Positions 1-8,456 of a stretch of 64,000 nucleotides of DNA are shown piece by piece (the first letter of the stretch is position 1; the number at the start of each line of letters is the position of its first letter). Both the position numbers and the translations under genes were made by a program. The stretch comes from Natrinema versiforme JCM 10478 (GTDB lineage: Archaea; Halobacteriota; Halobacteria; Halobacteriales; Natrialbaceae). The notes under the pieces were generated by a model. The model worked only from the letters and a program-made list of their open reading frames with translations. It searched no databases and was not told the origin of the DNA. Location: assembly GCF_000337195.1 (NCBI RefSeq), contig NZ_AOID01000029.1, positions 113,924-177,923 of the forward strand, written 5' to 3'.

Positions 1-1
1 C

Positions 2-193
2 GGGATCGATTCCGAGGATCACGAGCGGGTGTTTACCGTCTTCGACCGACTCCACGGTCGCGAGGAGTACGAAGGGACGGGGATCGGCCTCGCGCTTTGC
101 CAGCGCATCGTCGAGCGCCACGGCGGCGACATCTGGGTCGACTCCGAGCCCGGCGAGGGTGCGACGTTTTCGTTTACGCTTCCCGTCGCGTGA
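2..193 (+). CDS. Sensor histidine kinase, C-terminal fragment
   Basis: This is the last 63 residues of a histidine kinase whose start lies outside the window. It carries the end of the HATPase ATP-binding fold: an F-box like stretch ([10 protein letters not shown]), the G2 box GTGIGLAL and the usual end [21 protein letters not shown]. The kinase would autophosphorylate on an upstream histidine and pass phosphate to a response regulator; sensor and partner cannot be seen. It converges on msrB, with 21 bases between the two stop codons. Confidence 0.9.
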   Translation, partial: GIDSEDHERVFTVFDRLHGREEYEGTGIGLALCQRIVERHGGDIWVDSEPGEGATFSFTLPVA

Positions 194-214
194 TCGCGGC
201 CGCGACCGTCGCCG

Positions 215-616
215 TTACTCGTCGTCGAACTCGAGGGCGACGGAGTTGATGCAGTAGCGCTTGCCGGTCGGTTCGGGGCCGTCCTCGAAGACGTGGCCGA
301 GGTGGCCACCGCAGTTCGCACAGACCACCTCGGTCCGGCGCATGCCGTGGCTGGTGTCGGTCCGGGTTTCGACTCGATCGTCGTCGACGTCGTAGAAACT
401 CGGCCAGCCACAGTCGGATTCGAACTTCGTCCCGGATTCGAACAGTTCGGTGCCACAGCCGGCACACGCGTAGGAGCCGTCTTCTTTGTGGTCGACGTAC
501 TCGCCGCTGAACGGGGCTTCGGTGCCCGCCTCGCGGAGGATGCGGTACTCCTCGTCGCTCAGTCGCTCGCGCCACTCGTCGTCGCTCGTCGGGGCGTGAT
601 CTGACTCGTTGCTCAT
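215..616 (-). CDS. msrB: Peptide-methionine (R)-S-oxide reductase MsrB
   Basis: MsrB reduces methionine-R-sulfoxide in oxidised proteins in the cytoplasm. The 133-residue protein has the complete single-domain fold: zinc cysteines C51/C54 (CAGC) and C99/C102 (CANC), the GWPSF motif, HLGHVF, and the catalytic cysteine C122 in RYCINS. The ATG at 616 gives the family N-terminus (MSNESD); the open frame continues further upstream, but that sequence has no family character. It is a single gene with no MsrA partner nearby. Its short acidic N-terminus is typical of haloarchaea. Confidence 0.95.
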   Translation of the reverse strand: MSNESDHAPTSDDEWRERLSDEEYRILREAGTEAPFSGEYVDHKEDGSYACAGCGTELFESGTKFESDCGWPSFYDVDDDRVETRTDTSHGMRRTEVVCANCGGHLGHVFEDGPEPTGKRYCINSVALEFDDE

Positions 617-711
617 GAGTTTCGATAGGGTCGAGACACTCAAGAGTCTGTCTGCACGGACCCCCGTGCTCTGGCTGTATCGTCCCGTCGCTGTCGCCGC
701 CGTCGTCGCTA

Positions 712-873
712 TCACCGGCTGGTAATGATGTCTGTGCTCTCGCAGTTCGGACACTGGGTCATCCGGCCCAGTTTCGGGACCTCGATCCGCCGCCACTCGT
801 CGTCCCCGCCCGGCGCTTCGAACCCGCAGTTCCGACACCGCGACCGTCCGTGGGTGATTTGATCGCTCACCAT
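712..873 (-). CDS. Small two-CxxC zinc-ribbon protein
   Basis: A 53-residue protein with two CxxC knuckles, CRNC (about residues 22-25) and CPNC (about 42-45), separated by a charged segment ([19 protein letters not shown]). This spacing predicts one zinc-ribbon fold. Small proteins of this kind are abundant in haloarchaea and their roles are mostly unknown. The ATG at 873 begins MVSDQITHG; an in-frame ATG at 900 would add nine residues (MCDYNIVRA). The function cannot be stated; nucleic-acid or protein contact through the ribbon is only a possibility. Confidence 0.75.
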   Translation of the reverse strand: MVSDQITHGRSRCRNCGFEAPGGDDEWRRIEVPKLGRMTQCPNCESTDIITSR

Positions 874-1374
874 GGCTCGAACTATGTTATAATCACACAT
901 AGGTATTTGTTCGGCTGCGGACGACCGTCGCCGATCCCAACGGGTTCCGCGACCGGTCGCTGCGAGACGACCGATCGCGAACACAACCACGGGTGACAGG
1001 GACGTGGACTGTGCGATCCGGTTTCGATCGGAGATCTCCTCGTCGAGTACCGCCGTCTCCGAGCGCCCGCCGCCGGCCGGATCGGTCTCGTTACCGCCGG
1101 AACCGGCGCTCGGATCGTCGCCGGAGCGGCTCAGTATCCCGGCACGCCTGATCTCCGTGGGGATGGTCCACGAAGGGCTATATAAATGTTTGCTGGCGTT
1201 ATAGTTATATAGAACGACAGGTTCGCGATCGGCACCTGTGGCCGCTTCAGCGACGGTCACCGCGGTTGTCACCGCCGATAGCGGCCGACTGAACATAGTG
1301 AGGGGATGTTATTTTATATGCGTCTGTCGTATGAGAGACATCCGGTCGCCATCGGCAGGGTCAACGAGGAGAGA
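874..1374. other. Intergenic region with TATA elements before crtB
   Basis: About 500 bases without a supported gene lie between the divergent zinc-ribbon gene and crtB. They hold three AT-rich TATA-like patches: TATATAAATG near 1179, TTATATAG near 1205 and TTATTTTATATG near 1309-1319. The last lies about 55-65 bases before the crtB ATG and could give a short leader. Open frames here (for example 1004-1204) have noncoding composition. Confidence 0.5.
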
Positions 1375-2325
1375 ATGCAACAGGAACACATCGACGCGGG
1401 CAAGGCGATACAGAAACGAACCGGGAAGACGTTCTATCTCGCAACGCGGTTTCTTCCCGAGCGAGTGCGACACGCAACCCACGTCCTCTACGCGTTCTTC
1501 CGGATCGCGGACGAAGTCGTCGACGACGCCGACGACGTCTCGCCGGAGACACAGCGGGCCCAGCTCGAGGACCTCCGAGCACAGGCGCTCGGCGAGCGCG
1601 AGCCCGACGATCCGGTGCTCGAGGCGTTCCAAGAACTCCGGGAACAATACGGGATCGATGACGCAGAGATCGAGACGTTCATCGACGCGATGGCGACGGA
1701 CATCGAGACGAGCCGGTATGACACCTACGGCGAGCTCGAGTCGTACATGCGGGGCTCGGCCGCTTCGGTCGGCGTGATGATGACCGCGATCATGGAGCCG
1801 GAGGAAGCGGAGACCGCCCTGCCCCACGCGGTCAAACTCGGTGAAGCGTTCCAGATGACGAACTTCCTCCGGGACGTTCGCGAGGACGTCATCGAGCGCG
1901 ATCGGATCTACGTTCCGCTGGAGACGCTCCGAGACCACGGGGTCGACCCCGCCCAGATCGAACGGCTCGAGCACTCCGAGTCGTTCGCGGCGGCGATGGC
2001 TGCCGAACTCCAGCGGACAGAGGAACTCTACCGCGAGGGCGTGGCCGGCATCCGGTATCTGCCCGAGGACTGCCAGCTCCCGGTCTTGCTGGCCGCGGTC
2101 CTCTACGCGGAACACCACGCCGTCATCCGCGCACAGGAGTACGACGTGCTCTCCCAGGAGCCGTCGTTATCGACGGCTCGGAAGCTGTGGTGTCTCGCCA
2201 AGACGCGCTGGCACTGGCACTGGAACCGCGACCCCGAGGCGGTGTTTCAGCGGGTCTCGGCGGTGCCGGCCGGCGAGCGCGATCGACTGGGTCCGGAACA
2301 CGGCGACGGCGTTCCGACCCGGTAG
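1375..2325 (+). CDS. crtB: Phytoene synthase
   Basis: CrtB condenses two geranylgeranyl diphosphates into phytoene, the first committed step to the C50 pigment bacterioruberin. The 316-residue protein has both aspartate-rich metal-diphosphate motifs, DEVVDDADD (about 46-54) and DVREDVIERD (about 165-175), and the family stretch FQMTNFLRDVRED. The ATG at 1375 follows a purine-rich GAGGAGAGA and gives the family-like start MQQEHIDAGKAIQ; the ATG at 1306 would add 23 unlike residues. It stands alone on the plus strand, about 2.4 kb from the bacterioruberin operon ending at 4751 and converging with it. The enzyme is probably cytoplasmic at the membrane surface. Confidence 0.93.
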   Translation: MQQEHIDAGKAIQKRTGKTFYLATRFLPERVRHATHVLYAFFRIADEVVDDADDVSPETQRAQLEDLRAQALGEREPDDPVLEAFQELREQYGIDDAEIETFIDAMATDIETSRYDTYGELESYMRGSAASVGVMMTAIMEPEEAETALPHAVKLGEAFQMTNFLRDVREDVIERDRIYVPLETLRDHGVDPAQIERLEHSESFAAAMAAELQRTEELYREGVAGIRYLPEDCQLPVLLAAVLYAEHHAVIRAQEYDVLSQEPSLSTARKLWCLAKTRWHWHWNRDPEAVFQRVSAVPAGERDRLGPEHGDGVPTR

Positions 2326-2397
2326 CGATCGGCCGCATATCAATCCCCACGATATAGTGGCTATCCGTTCGTTGTCCCCGCGACCGAACGTCGAGCT

Positions 2398-2550
2398 ATG
2401 TCCACGAAAGCGAACTCCGACGCACTCGACGAGGAACGACAGATGGCGAAAACGACGGCAGTCGGCCTCGGCGTGTGGCTCGCGCTGACGGTCGCCGCCG
2501 TGGTGTTGTTGCTCCTCTTCGGCGACGTCATCTCGAGTCTGTTCGTCTGA
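2398..2550 (+). CDS. Small single-pass membrane protein (50 aa)
   Basis: A 50-residue open frame beginning MSTKANSDALDEERQ. A charged, soluble first third is followed by one strongly hydrophobic helix (about residues 20-43, VGLGVWLALTVAAVVLLLLF). It starts 72 bases after crtB on the same strand and might be co-transcribed. Coding support comes from the ATG, haloarchaeal codon use, the acidic N-terminus and the clean membrane segment. No function can be assigned; it belongs to the many short haloarchaeal membrane proteins missed by length cutoffs. Confidence 0.65.
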   Translation: MSTKANSDALDEERQMAKTTAVGLGVWLALTVAAVVLLLLFGDVISSLFV

Positions 2551-2602
2551 TCGACCGTCGATCCCCGCCCGCGGCCCAGACCGTGCGGGTCGCCGCCGCG
2601 GG

Positions 2603-2764
2603 CTACTCGGAGATGTCGTCGGTGGTCAGCGCAGTCGTCTCGGCGACGATGAACTTCGCCAGTTTGCGCTTTGAGTGGTCGGCGAACAGGTGCTCCTCGA
2701 GTTGCTGATCGGCGGCCGGCGGTTCCCGGCAGACCGGGCACTCGATCGGTTCTCTGGTAGCCAT
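2603..2764 (-). CDS. Small CxxC-HxxxxH zinc-finger protein
   Basis: A 53-residue protein beginning MATREPIECPVC. C9 and C12 (CPVC) with H25 and H30 (HLFADH) make a C2H2-type zinc finger with a 12-residue loop, followed by a basic stretch (SKRKLAKF) and a polar tail. The arrangement suggests nucleic-acid binding, but that is inference. It converges on the small membrane protein at 2398-2550 and lies downstream of cruF on the same strand, with 115 bases between them. No operon role is evident. Confidence 0.7.
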   Translation of the reverse strand: MATREPIECPVCREPPAADQQLEEHLFADHSKRKLAKFIVAETTALTTDDISE

Positions 2765-2879
2765 AGGTTGATAACACGCCTTGAGTGGAAAAACGGACCG
2801 CCGGCATGTTCCTCCCGTCAGTTTCCGAGACCTTCGGCGTCGCGCTTGTCCCTCCCGAGCGCGACCGACTCGACTCCCC

Positions 2880-3800
2880 TCACCGCCGGGACCGTCCCGT
2901 CGGCAGCGCCGTCCGAATCGCCTCGAGATCGTACCGCTCGGTCCGGAGGAGGCCGAGACAGAACAGGCCGGCGACGCCGGCGGGCAGCCAGTTGCCGTAG
3001 AGGGCGTTGATCGCGCCCCAAAGCAGGACGAAACTCACCAGATCGTCCAGCGCGAACTCGCAGGTCCGAACGCGCTCGAGCAACGGGGCGCGGTCGAACG
3101 CCAGCTCGACGAGGACGACGGCGACGGTTCCCGAGAGGAGCCAGCCCCAGTAGTTCGAGGCGGGAACGCCGTAGTAGCCCCCCGGCGGGACGTACGTCCA
3201 GAACCCGATCGCGACGGCCGCGGGATCGAGCACCAGGTCGACTGCGATGACAGTAGCGATAGCGGCGAGCAATCGAGGGACGACGTGTCCGACCCGCTCG
3301 CGGAGGACCAGCAGCGTGAGCAGGTAGGCGTTCAACACCAGCGGGACGAAAAACAGCGGCAGCGCGAGGGGCACGTCGCCGCCGACCATCGGCCCGAGCC
3401 GGATTCCGTACTCGAACACGCCGTAGGGCCAGCCCGTCTGCACGCCCACGAATTCGATGGCGTAGGTGTAGCCGGTCAAGACGGCGAGAACGGCGACCGC
3501 CCGGCGGTCGATCCGCGGCAGCAGGGCGACCACGAGCGGCGAGCGCATCACCAGCGTCCCGAACAGGATCAACAGCGGGTTGTACGCCAGCGGGTCGGGG
3601 AGCCATCCCTCGGCGCTCCCGACCAGCGTCACCGCGCCGACGATCGGGAAGACGACCGCGATCGTGAATCGGTTCTCGCGGACGAGCGCCTCGAGTCGAC
3701 GCTGCACCGCGGCTCGGGTGCCGTCTGCGTCGAGATCGTCCCCCTCGAGTCCCCGATTTGAATTCGTACTCGAGGACGAGCGATCCGGCTCTCTAGCCAT
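2880..3800 (-). CDS. cruF: Bisanhydrobacterioruberin hydratase CruF
   Basis: CruF hydrates the terminal double bonds of the C50 skeleton, the last step to bacterioruberin. The 306-residue protein is polytopic and has conserved features of the DUF422/CruF family: TGWPYGVFEYG, DLVLDPAAV and YYGVPASNYWGW. An acidic serine-rich N-terminus of about 35 residues precedes the first helix. The ATG at 3800 overlaps the stop of lyeJ by eight bases, so the two are probably translationally coupled. The crtD-lyeJ-cruF order matches the cluster characterised in Haloarcula japonica. Confidence 0.9.
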   Translation of the reverse strand: MAREPDRSSSSTNSNRGLEGDDLDADGTRAAVQRRLEALVRENRFTIAVVFPIVGAVTLVGSAEGWLPDPLAYNPLLILFGTLVMRSPLVVALLPRIDRRAVAVLAVLTGYTYAIEFVGVQTGWPYGVFEYGIRLGPMVGGDVPLALPLFFVPLVLNAYLLTLLVLRERVGHVVPRLLAAIATVIAVDLVLDPAAVAIGFWTYVPPGGYYGVPASNYWGWLLSGTVAVVLVELAFDRAPLLERVRTCEFALDDLVSFVLLWGAINALYGNWLPAGVAGLFCLGLLRTERYDLEAIRTALPTGRSRR

Positions 3801-4665
3801 AGAACAGCCTCCAGAGGCCGCCCATCGTCAGGAACGCCCCCACGACGGTATTGATCGCGGGGAACCACCAGTAGGCGCGGTCGACGGCGACGCTCGCGGT
3901 GGCGATCGCGGCCACGAGCGCGGGGTATACGAGCATGAGCGCGCCCAGCCGGACATCAAGCGCGCCGAAGGCAGCCGCACTCGCGAGCCAGCACGCACCG
4001 CAGTAGGCGTAGGTTCGTCGCTCGCCGAGCACCGTCGCGGTCGTTCGAATCCCCGTCTCGCGGTCGGGTGCGATATCAGGGATCGCCGAGAAGGTGTGCA
4101 TCCCCATGGCCCACAGCCAGCCGCCTGCGAGGGTCAGAACCGGCGGCTGCGCGCCGGTGACGGCGGCGTAGGCGGCCGCGCCCGGCGTGATGTAGAGCCC
4201 GTTCGACACCGAGTCCAGCAGCGGCGTCGTCTTGAACCGGACCGGCGGGGCGCTGTAGGCCGCCCCGAGGACGAGGAAGGCGACGAGCCACGGGATCGCG
4301 GCCGTTCCGACGAGGGGGGCAAAGAGCAACGGAAGCGCGGCACAGAGCCCGACGGCCGCAGGAACGTATCGCTGTCCCCGATAGCGCGCCTCCCGATCCT
4401 CTTTCTTCGGATTCGCCGCGTCGATCTCCTGGTCGTAGATATCGTTGATGCCATAGAGGAAGACGTTCGCCGGCAGGAGGAAGTAGGCGAACAGCGCGAT
4501 CGCGGCGGGCGCGAGCAGGTCGCCGACCGTCGTCGCGGCGTAGGCCGCCCCCACGAGAACGGGGCCCGCGAGGTACAGCCAGAATCGCGGCCGCGAGAGC
4601 GTCAGCAGGTACGACAGTCGCCCGCCGACGCTCGCCTCCCCCTCGGTTGGCGGCGACGGGGTCAT
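3793..4665 (-). CDS. lyeJ: Lycopene elongase / 1,2-hydratase (UbiA family) LyeJ
   Basis: LyeJ adds C5 prenyl units to both ends of lycopene and hydrates the 1,2 position, turning C40 into C50. The 290-residue polytopic protein has the UbiA prenyl-diphosphate motif NDIYDQEIDAANPKKE and a second aspartate-rich loop (IPDIAPDRETG). The ATG at 4665 starts MTPSPPTEGE, close to the first helix; an ATG at 4722 would add 19 low-complexity residues and is less likely. It is the middle gene of crtD-lyeJ-cruF and overlaps cruF by eight bases. It acts in the membrane. Confidence 0.9.
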   Translation of the reverse strand: MTPSPPTEGEASVGGRLSYLLTLSRPRFWLYLAGPVLVGAAYAATTVGDLLAPAAIALFAYFLLPANVFLYGINDIYDQEIDAANPKKEDREARYRGQRYVPAAVGLCAALPLLFAPLVGTAAIPWLVAFLVLGAAYSAPPVRFKTTPLLDSVSNGLYITPGAAAYAAVTGAQPPVLTLAGGWLWAMGMHTFSAIPDIAPDRETGIRTTATVLGERRTYAYCGACWLASAAAFGALDVRLGALMLVYPALVAAIATASVAVDRAYWWFPAINTVVGAFLTMGGLWRLFYG

Positions 4666-4750
4666 CGATGGGGGCTCGAGCGTACGGTGCGGTCGGTTCG
4701 ATGGGCCGGTCGATCGGTCCATTCGTCCCGACCGTCCCGTCGCAGCTCAG

Positions 4751-6247
4751 TCACGGTCGGCTCCCGTCCCCGTGGTCCGCGAGCACTTTCTCGGCGGTCA
4801 GTTCGCCGCTGATGAGACACATCGGGACGCCGATCCCGGGCGTGGTGTCGCCGCCCGCGAAGTAGAGCCCGTCGACCTCCGTCGATCGATGCGGCGGCCG
4901 GAAGAGGGAGGTCTGGCGGAGAGTGTGGGCCAGTCCCAGCGCCGTGCCGCCGTAGCTGTTGTACCGATCGGCGAAGTCCGCGACGGAGAACCGCTCCTCG
5001 AGGACGATCCGGTCCCGCAGATCGGTCCCGGTGTTTGCGGCGATGTCGGCGAGGACGCGGTCGCGGTACTCGTCGCGGATTTCGGGCGTGTCCTCGAGGC
5101 CGGGCGCGATCGGCACGAGGACGAACAGGGCGCTGTGGCCGTCGGGCGCGACGTCGTCGTCGGTTTCGGAGGGGACACAGCAGTAGTAGGCGGGATCGTC
5201 GGGCCACTGCGGGTCCTCGAAGATCTGGTCGAAGTGGGCTTCCCAGTCGGTCGGCAGGACGAGCGTGTGGTGGGCGAGGTCGTCGATGTCGCCCTCGACG
5301 CCCAGATAGAGCAGGAACGCGGAGGGGGCGTAGGTCCGCTCGTCCCAGTAGTCGGCGTCGTAGCCGCGCCGTTCGGGGGTCAGCAGTTCCTGCTCGGTGT
5401 GGGCGTAATCGGCGTTGCTGACGACCAGATCGGCCTGCACGGGCCCCGTTGCGGTCTCGACTTCGAACCCGCCCGTGCGGCCCTTGATTTCCGTCGCCGG
5501 GCGATCGGTGTCGTACTCGACGCCGAGTTCGCCCCCTAACTCCGAGATACCGTCGATGACCGCACCGATGCCGCCGTCGGGATACCAGACGCCGAGGTTG
5601 AAATCGACGTGGCTCATCAGGTTGTACAGCGCCGGCGTGTTCGTCGGCGAGCCGCCCAGAAACACCAGCGTGTACTGCATGATCTGCTGGAGTTTCGGAT
5701 GGTCGAAGTAACCCTCGACGTGGCCCTGCATCGACCCCAGAAGCGAGAGGCCGCGGACCTGTCGGGCCACGTCGAGGTCGATGTAGTCCCGCAGGCGCTC
5801 GCGGTCCTCGTAGACGAAGTGTTCCATCCCCACCTCGTAGTTCTCCTTTGACTTCTCGAGGTAGCGCTCTAAGGCGTCGCCCGCGCCGTCCTCGTACTCC
5901 TCGAAGACGGCTTTCGTGCGCTCGAGGTCCGGCGTCACGTCTACCTGATCCCCGTCTTTGAAGAAGATCCGATAGTGTGGATCGAGGTGCTCGAGGTCGT
6001 AGTACTCGCTCGGCGTCCGGCCGAAATCGGCGAAAAACCGCTCGAAGACATCGGGCATCAGATACCACGAGGGCCCCATGTCGAACCGAAAACCGTCCTT
6101 CTCGAGGCGGCTCGCCCGGCCGCCGACCTGTTCGTTCTTCTCGATGACGCGCACGTCGGCACCCGCGTCCGCGAGATAACAGGCCGTCGAGAGCCCACCG
6201 ATGCCGCCACCGATTACGACGACCGACTCACCGGCCAGCGATTCCAT
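4751..6247 (-). CDS. crtD: Carotenoid 3,4-desaturase (CrtI/CrtD family)
   Basis: A 498-residue FAD-dependent desaturase. The dinucleotide-binding signature GGGIGGLSTACYLADAG is at residues 13-29, followed by the glutamate of the FAD ribose contact (VIEKNEQVGGR); the C-terminal family block (LYFAGGDTTPGIGVPMCLISGE) is intact. Haloarchaea have several CrtI paralogues. The position before lyeJ and cruF identifies this one as the CrtD that introduces the 3,4 double bonds, but a phytoene desaturase cannot be excluded by sequence alone. The ATG at 6247 is preceded at 26-32 bases by GTTTAAC, a TATA-like element consistent with a leaderless transcript. Confidence 0.88.
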   Translation of the reverse strand: MESLAGESVVVIGGGIGGLSTACYLADAGADVRVIEKNEQVGGRASRLEKDGFRFDMGPSWYLMPDVFERFFADFGRTPSEYYDLEHLDPHYRIFFKDGDQVDVTPDLERTKAVFEEYEDGAGDALERYLEKSKENYEVGMEHFVYEDRERLRDYIDLDVARQVRGLSLLGSMQGHVEGYFDHPKLQQIMQYTLVFLGGSPTNTPALYNLMSHVDFNLGVWYPDGGIGAVIDGISELGGELGVEYDTDRPATEIKGRTGGFEVETATGPVQADLVVSNADYAHTEQELLTPERRGYDADYWDERTYAPSAFLLYLGVEGDIDDLAHHTLVLPTDWEAHFDQIFEDPQWPDDPAYYCCVPSETDDDVAPDGHSALFVLVPIAPGLEDTPEIRDEYRDRVLADIAANTGTDLRDRIVLEERFSVADFADRYNSYGGTALGLAHTLRQTSLFRPPHRSTEVDGLYFAGGDTTPGIGVPMCLISGELTAEKVLADHGDGSRP

Positions 6248-6272
6248 GGTCGACCGTGAGTATCGGGCCGCT

Positions 6273-6279
6273 GTTAAAC
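6273..6279 (-). promoter_or_regulatory. TATA-like element of the crtD-lyeJ-cruF operon
   Basis: On the minus strand GTTTAAC lies 26-32 bases before the crtD ATG, the spacing for a leaderless archaeal transcript. The rest of the 192-base divergent region to the SDR gene is GC-rich with no obvious operator. Confidence 0.45.
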
Positions 6280-6439
6280 ATGTCTCATACATAGGTAGGG
6301 GATCCGACCGGTTATCGGGGAGGGTCACGGCGTCGGCTCGGCTGCCGTCCGTGGGGCGATCGAAGCGGCGGTTCGTCGGTCGGAGTCGAAGCCCCGCCAT
6401 CCCCGGTGGCTTCCTGTAGCTCGGACCCGTAGGGCTCCT

Positions 6440-7138
6440 ATGGACGAAACGACAGTCGTCGTGACCGGCGGCACACGCGGCATCGGCCGCGCCGTCGCCG
6501 AGGCGTTCGCGACCGAAGGTGCTACCGTCGTCGTCGGCGCTCGAGACGCCGACGCGGTCGCAACGACCGTCGATGCCCTCGAGCACGCGGGCGGAACGGC
6601 GGGCGGCCATCGGACCGATGTACGGGACGAGTACGACGTGGAACGGCTGACCGAGACCGCCTCGCGGGCGGGACCCGAGTCCGGTATCGACGTCGTCGTC
6701 CCCGCAGCGGGTATCTACCACGGCGAGCCGGGGCAGACCCCGACCGACGGCGAATCGTATTCGGCCTTCGACGACCACTGGCGGACGAACGGCCGCGGCG
6801 TGTACGCGACGATCAGGGAATCCCTGCCGCACCTGACCGACGACGCGCGAGTGCTCGTGCCGACGGGCTCGGTCGCTCGAGACGGAACCGAGGGGTACGG
6901 CTCCTACGCGATCTCGAAGGCGACGGCGAAGGCGGTGGCTCGCGGATTCGCCGCGGACACCGAGTTCGTTGTGGGCTGTCTGGATCCCGGTACCGTCGCG
7001 ACGGCGCTCTCGGGCGAGATCGGCCGCGGCCCGGACTCCGTCGCGCCGATGTTCGTCTGGGCGGCGACCGAGGCGGACCCGACGACGCTCGACGGGGAAA
7101 TCGTCGGACTTCGGGAGTGGAAGCAAGCGACCCGGTGA
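6440..7138 (+). CDS. Short-chain dehydrogenase/reductase
   Basis: A 232-residue SDR with the cofactor motif TGGTRGIG (residues 9-16), a PAAG in place of the usual NNAG (88-91), the catalytic serine S144 and the YxxxK pair Y156/K160. Substrate and cofactor are unknown: position 34-36 reads ARD after the second strand, so NADP preference through Arg is plausible. It is divergent from crtD with 192 bases between, but there is no direct sign of a carotenoid role. The protein is shorter at the C-terminus than 250-residue family members, ending in EIVGLREWKQATR. Confidence 0.88.
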   Translation: MDETTVVVTGGTRGIGRAVAEAFATEGATVVVGARDADAVATTVDALEHAGGTAGGHRTDVRDEYDVERLTETASRAGPESGIDVVVPAAGIYHGEPGQTPTDGESYSAFDDHWRTNGRGVYATIRESLPHLTDDARVLVPTGSVARDGTEGYGSYAISKATAKAVARGFAADTEFVVGCLDPGTVATALSGEIGRGPDSVAPMFVWAATEADPTTLDGEIVGLREWKQATR

Positions 7139-7254
7139 TGCGAGGCGACTAGCAGCGGGGTTCAGTTAAGCGGACTCGAGGAGTCGACGAGCGTATCCAC
7201 TACGCGAACAGTCTTGCGGAGAAATCTAGTTGGAAGCGAACCCGCTACCGGGGA

Positions 7255-7539
7255 TCAATCGATGTGGCCTTCGCGACGCAGTTGATCTGCGTCCTGGCCG
7301 GTGTAGCGCCATTCGATGGTGGCCTTCTCGTCTTGCCAGTCCCACGGCTCGGCGACGACGATGTCGTCTTGCTCGATCCAGGTCCGGTATTTCATGCGAC
7401 CCGGAATGCGGCCGAGTCGCTCCTCGCCGTCCTCACAGCGGAGGCGAACGTGGTTGCCACCGAGGTGTTCGGTTACGACGGCGAATACTTCATCGCTGTT
7501 GGGCATACGGAGGTTCCGTCGCCCGGAGTCTTCTGACAC
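7255..7539 (-). CDS. Translation initiation factor aIF-1A
   Basis: aIF1A binds the small ribosomal subunit A site during initiation and start-codon selection. The 94-residue protein is a full-length S1-like OB fold, with the family sequence [46 protein letters not shown] and the acidic C-terminal part. The start is GTG at 7539 (MSEDSGRRN); an internal ATG twelve residues in would remove the basic N-terminal tail needed by the family. It is monocistronic here. Confidence 0.95.
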   Translation of the reverse strand: MSEDSGRRNLRMPNSDEVFAVVTEHLGGNHVRLRCEDGEERLGRIPGRMKYRTWIEQDDIVVAEPWDWQDEKATIEWRYTGQDADQLRREGHID

Positions 7540-7674
7540 AGGTTTACTACGTGCGGCAGCCCTTTAAACGCTTGGAGAGACATGGTATCTCTCCCCACAG
7601 TGTTGTTTGTCTATGTATCAGTCAGCGATCTCGACTGAACGGTCGCCAGCTCGTCTCGACCGCAGCCAGACCGA

Positions 7675-8187
7675 TTAGAGTTCCCGGTCCGAGTCCGGGT
7701 TCTCGAGTTCCCACAGTAATTCCGGCAGAAAGGCCTCGAGATTGTCGATAACGCTTCGCTCGCTGACGTTCAATCCCTCACAGTGCTCGTGGGCCGACTC
7801 TCGAATATCGACGTGGAGGTCGCCGTCCTCGAGCCAGACCCCCAGCGGGAAGACCGAACACCGGGTGGGTTTCCAGTCCTCCTCGAGATGCAGCGAACAG
7901 AGGCCGTCCTCCCGGAGGAACGCACAGGCCGACCCGTCCTCGGCGACGTGGTCGTCGCGGTCTTTCCCCTCGCGGGTGACGAACTTCTCACCGCGGAACT
8001 CCGTCGTCGTGTCGGCGAGGTTCGCCCGCTGGGCCAACTCGAGGAGATCCCGATCGTAGAGGAGCACGCCGTGGTGACAACACCACGTGCAGTCGTCGAC
8101 GCACTCGAACGTGAGTTCGGGATCGAACTCGACGACGACCTCGCGGTCGGGATAGACTTCGACGCGTCGCGTGGCGTCAGCGCTCAC
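7675..8187 (-). CDS. YkgJ-family cysteine-cluster protein
   Basis: A roughly 170-residue protein of the YkgJ/CxxCxxCC type, a presumed zinc or iron-sulfur binding family without settled function. Cysteines C29, C33, C36 and C37 form the first group (FECVDDCTWCCHHG), with further cysteines in SACAFLREDGLCSLH and the TRCSVFPLG motif. The frame stays open to a GTG at 8337, but that extra part is translated from an inverted repeat (8279-8400) and looks noncoding. The GTG at 8187 is therefore preferred and puts the first conserved strand (VEVYPDREVVVEF) near the N-terminus. Confidence 0.82.
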   Translation of the reverse strand: MSADATRRVEVYPDREVVVEFDPELTFECVDDCTWCCHHGVLLYDRDLLELAQRANLADTTTEFRGEKFVTREGKDRDDHVAEDGSACAFLREDGLCSLHLEEDWKPTRCSVFPLGVWLEDGDLHVDIRESAHEHCEGLNVSERSVIDNLEAFLPELLWELENPDSDREL

Positions 8188-8278
8188 GTGTCGTCGGTGG
8201 GTGGTCTCCGTGAAGTGCCTTTCTACCCGTCTCCACGAGTAGTGGCGCTGTTCACGAGGGGGTCTCGATAACCACTTC

Positions 8279-8400
8279 GAAAGCCCCTGACGCTCTCGAG
8301 TCGTGTCGCTCGCTGCGCCCTTCCCTCGGTCGCTCACACGTTCGCTCCCCCGGTCCAGTGCTTGCGTCGCGAACCCTCCTCGAGAGCGTCAGCCCCTTTC
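8279..8400. repeat. Inverted repeat with 22-bp arms
   Basis: The left arm is 8279-8300 and the right arm 8379-8400. The outer five and inner fourteen bases (CTGACGCTCTCGAG on the left) are perfectly complementary; the three bases between them are CCC in both arms and so do not pair. The 78-base interior is GC-rich with GAGCGAACG and GAGCGACCGAGGG on the minus strand. It sits between the FAH gene and the cysteine-cluster gene and creates a false N-terminal extension of the latter. Confidence 0.7.
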
Positions 8401-8456
8401 AGTCCCGCCCGGCGGTGGATCGGTCAGGATGCTGTTCCACGTCCCAGTTCGCTGTT

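Noticed and set aside
2781..3761. Long plus-strand open frame opposite cruF
   Set aside because: Arg/Gln/Asp-rich composition is the antisense of an acidic membrane protein; no motif, and the minus-strand gene is well supported.
3580..4812. 410-codon plus-strand frame over lyeJ and cruF
   Set aside because: Antisense shadow of GC-rich genes with no recognisable domain.
4662..6068. 468-codon minus-strand frame inside crtD
   Set aside because: Arginine-rich out-of-frame reading; crtD covers the same DNA with full FAD motifs.
8188..8337. N-terminal extension of the cysteine-cluster gene to GTG 8337
   Set aside because: Most of the extension lies in an inverted repeat and intergenic-type sequence; conserved residues begin after 8187.
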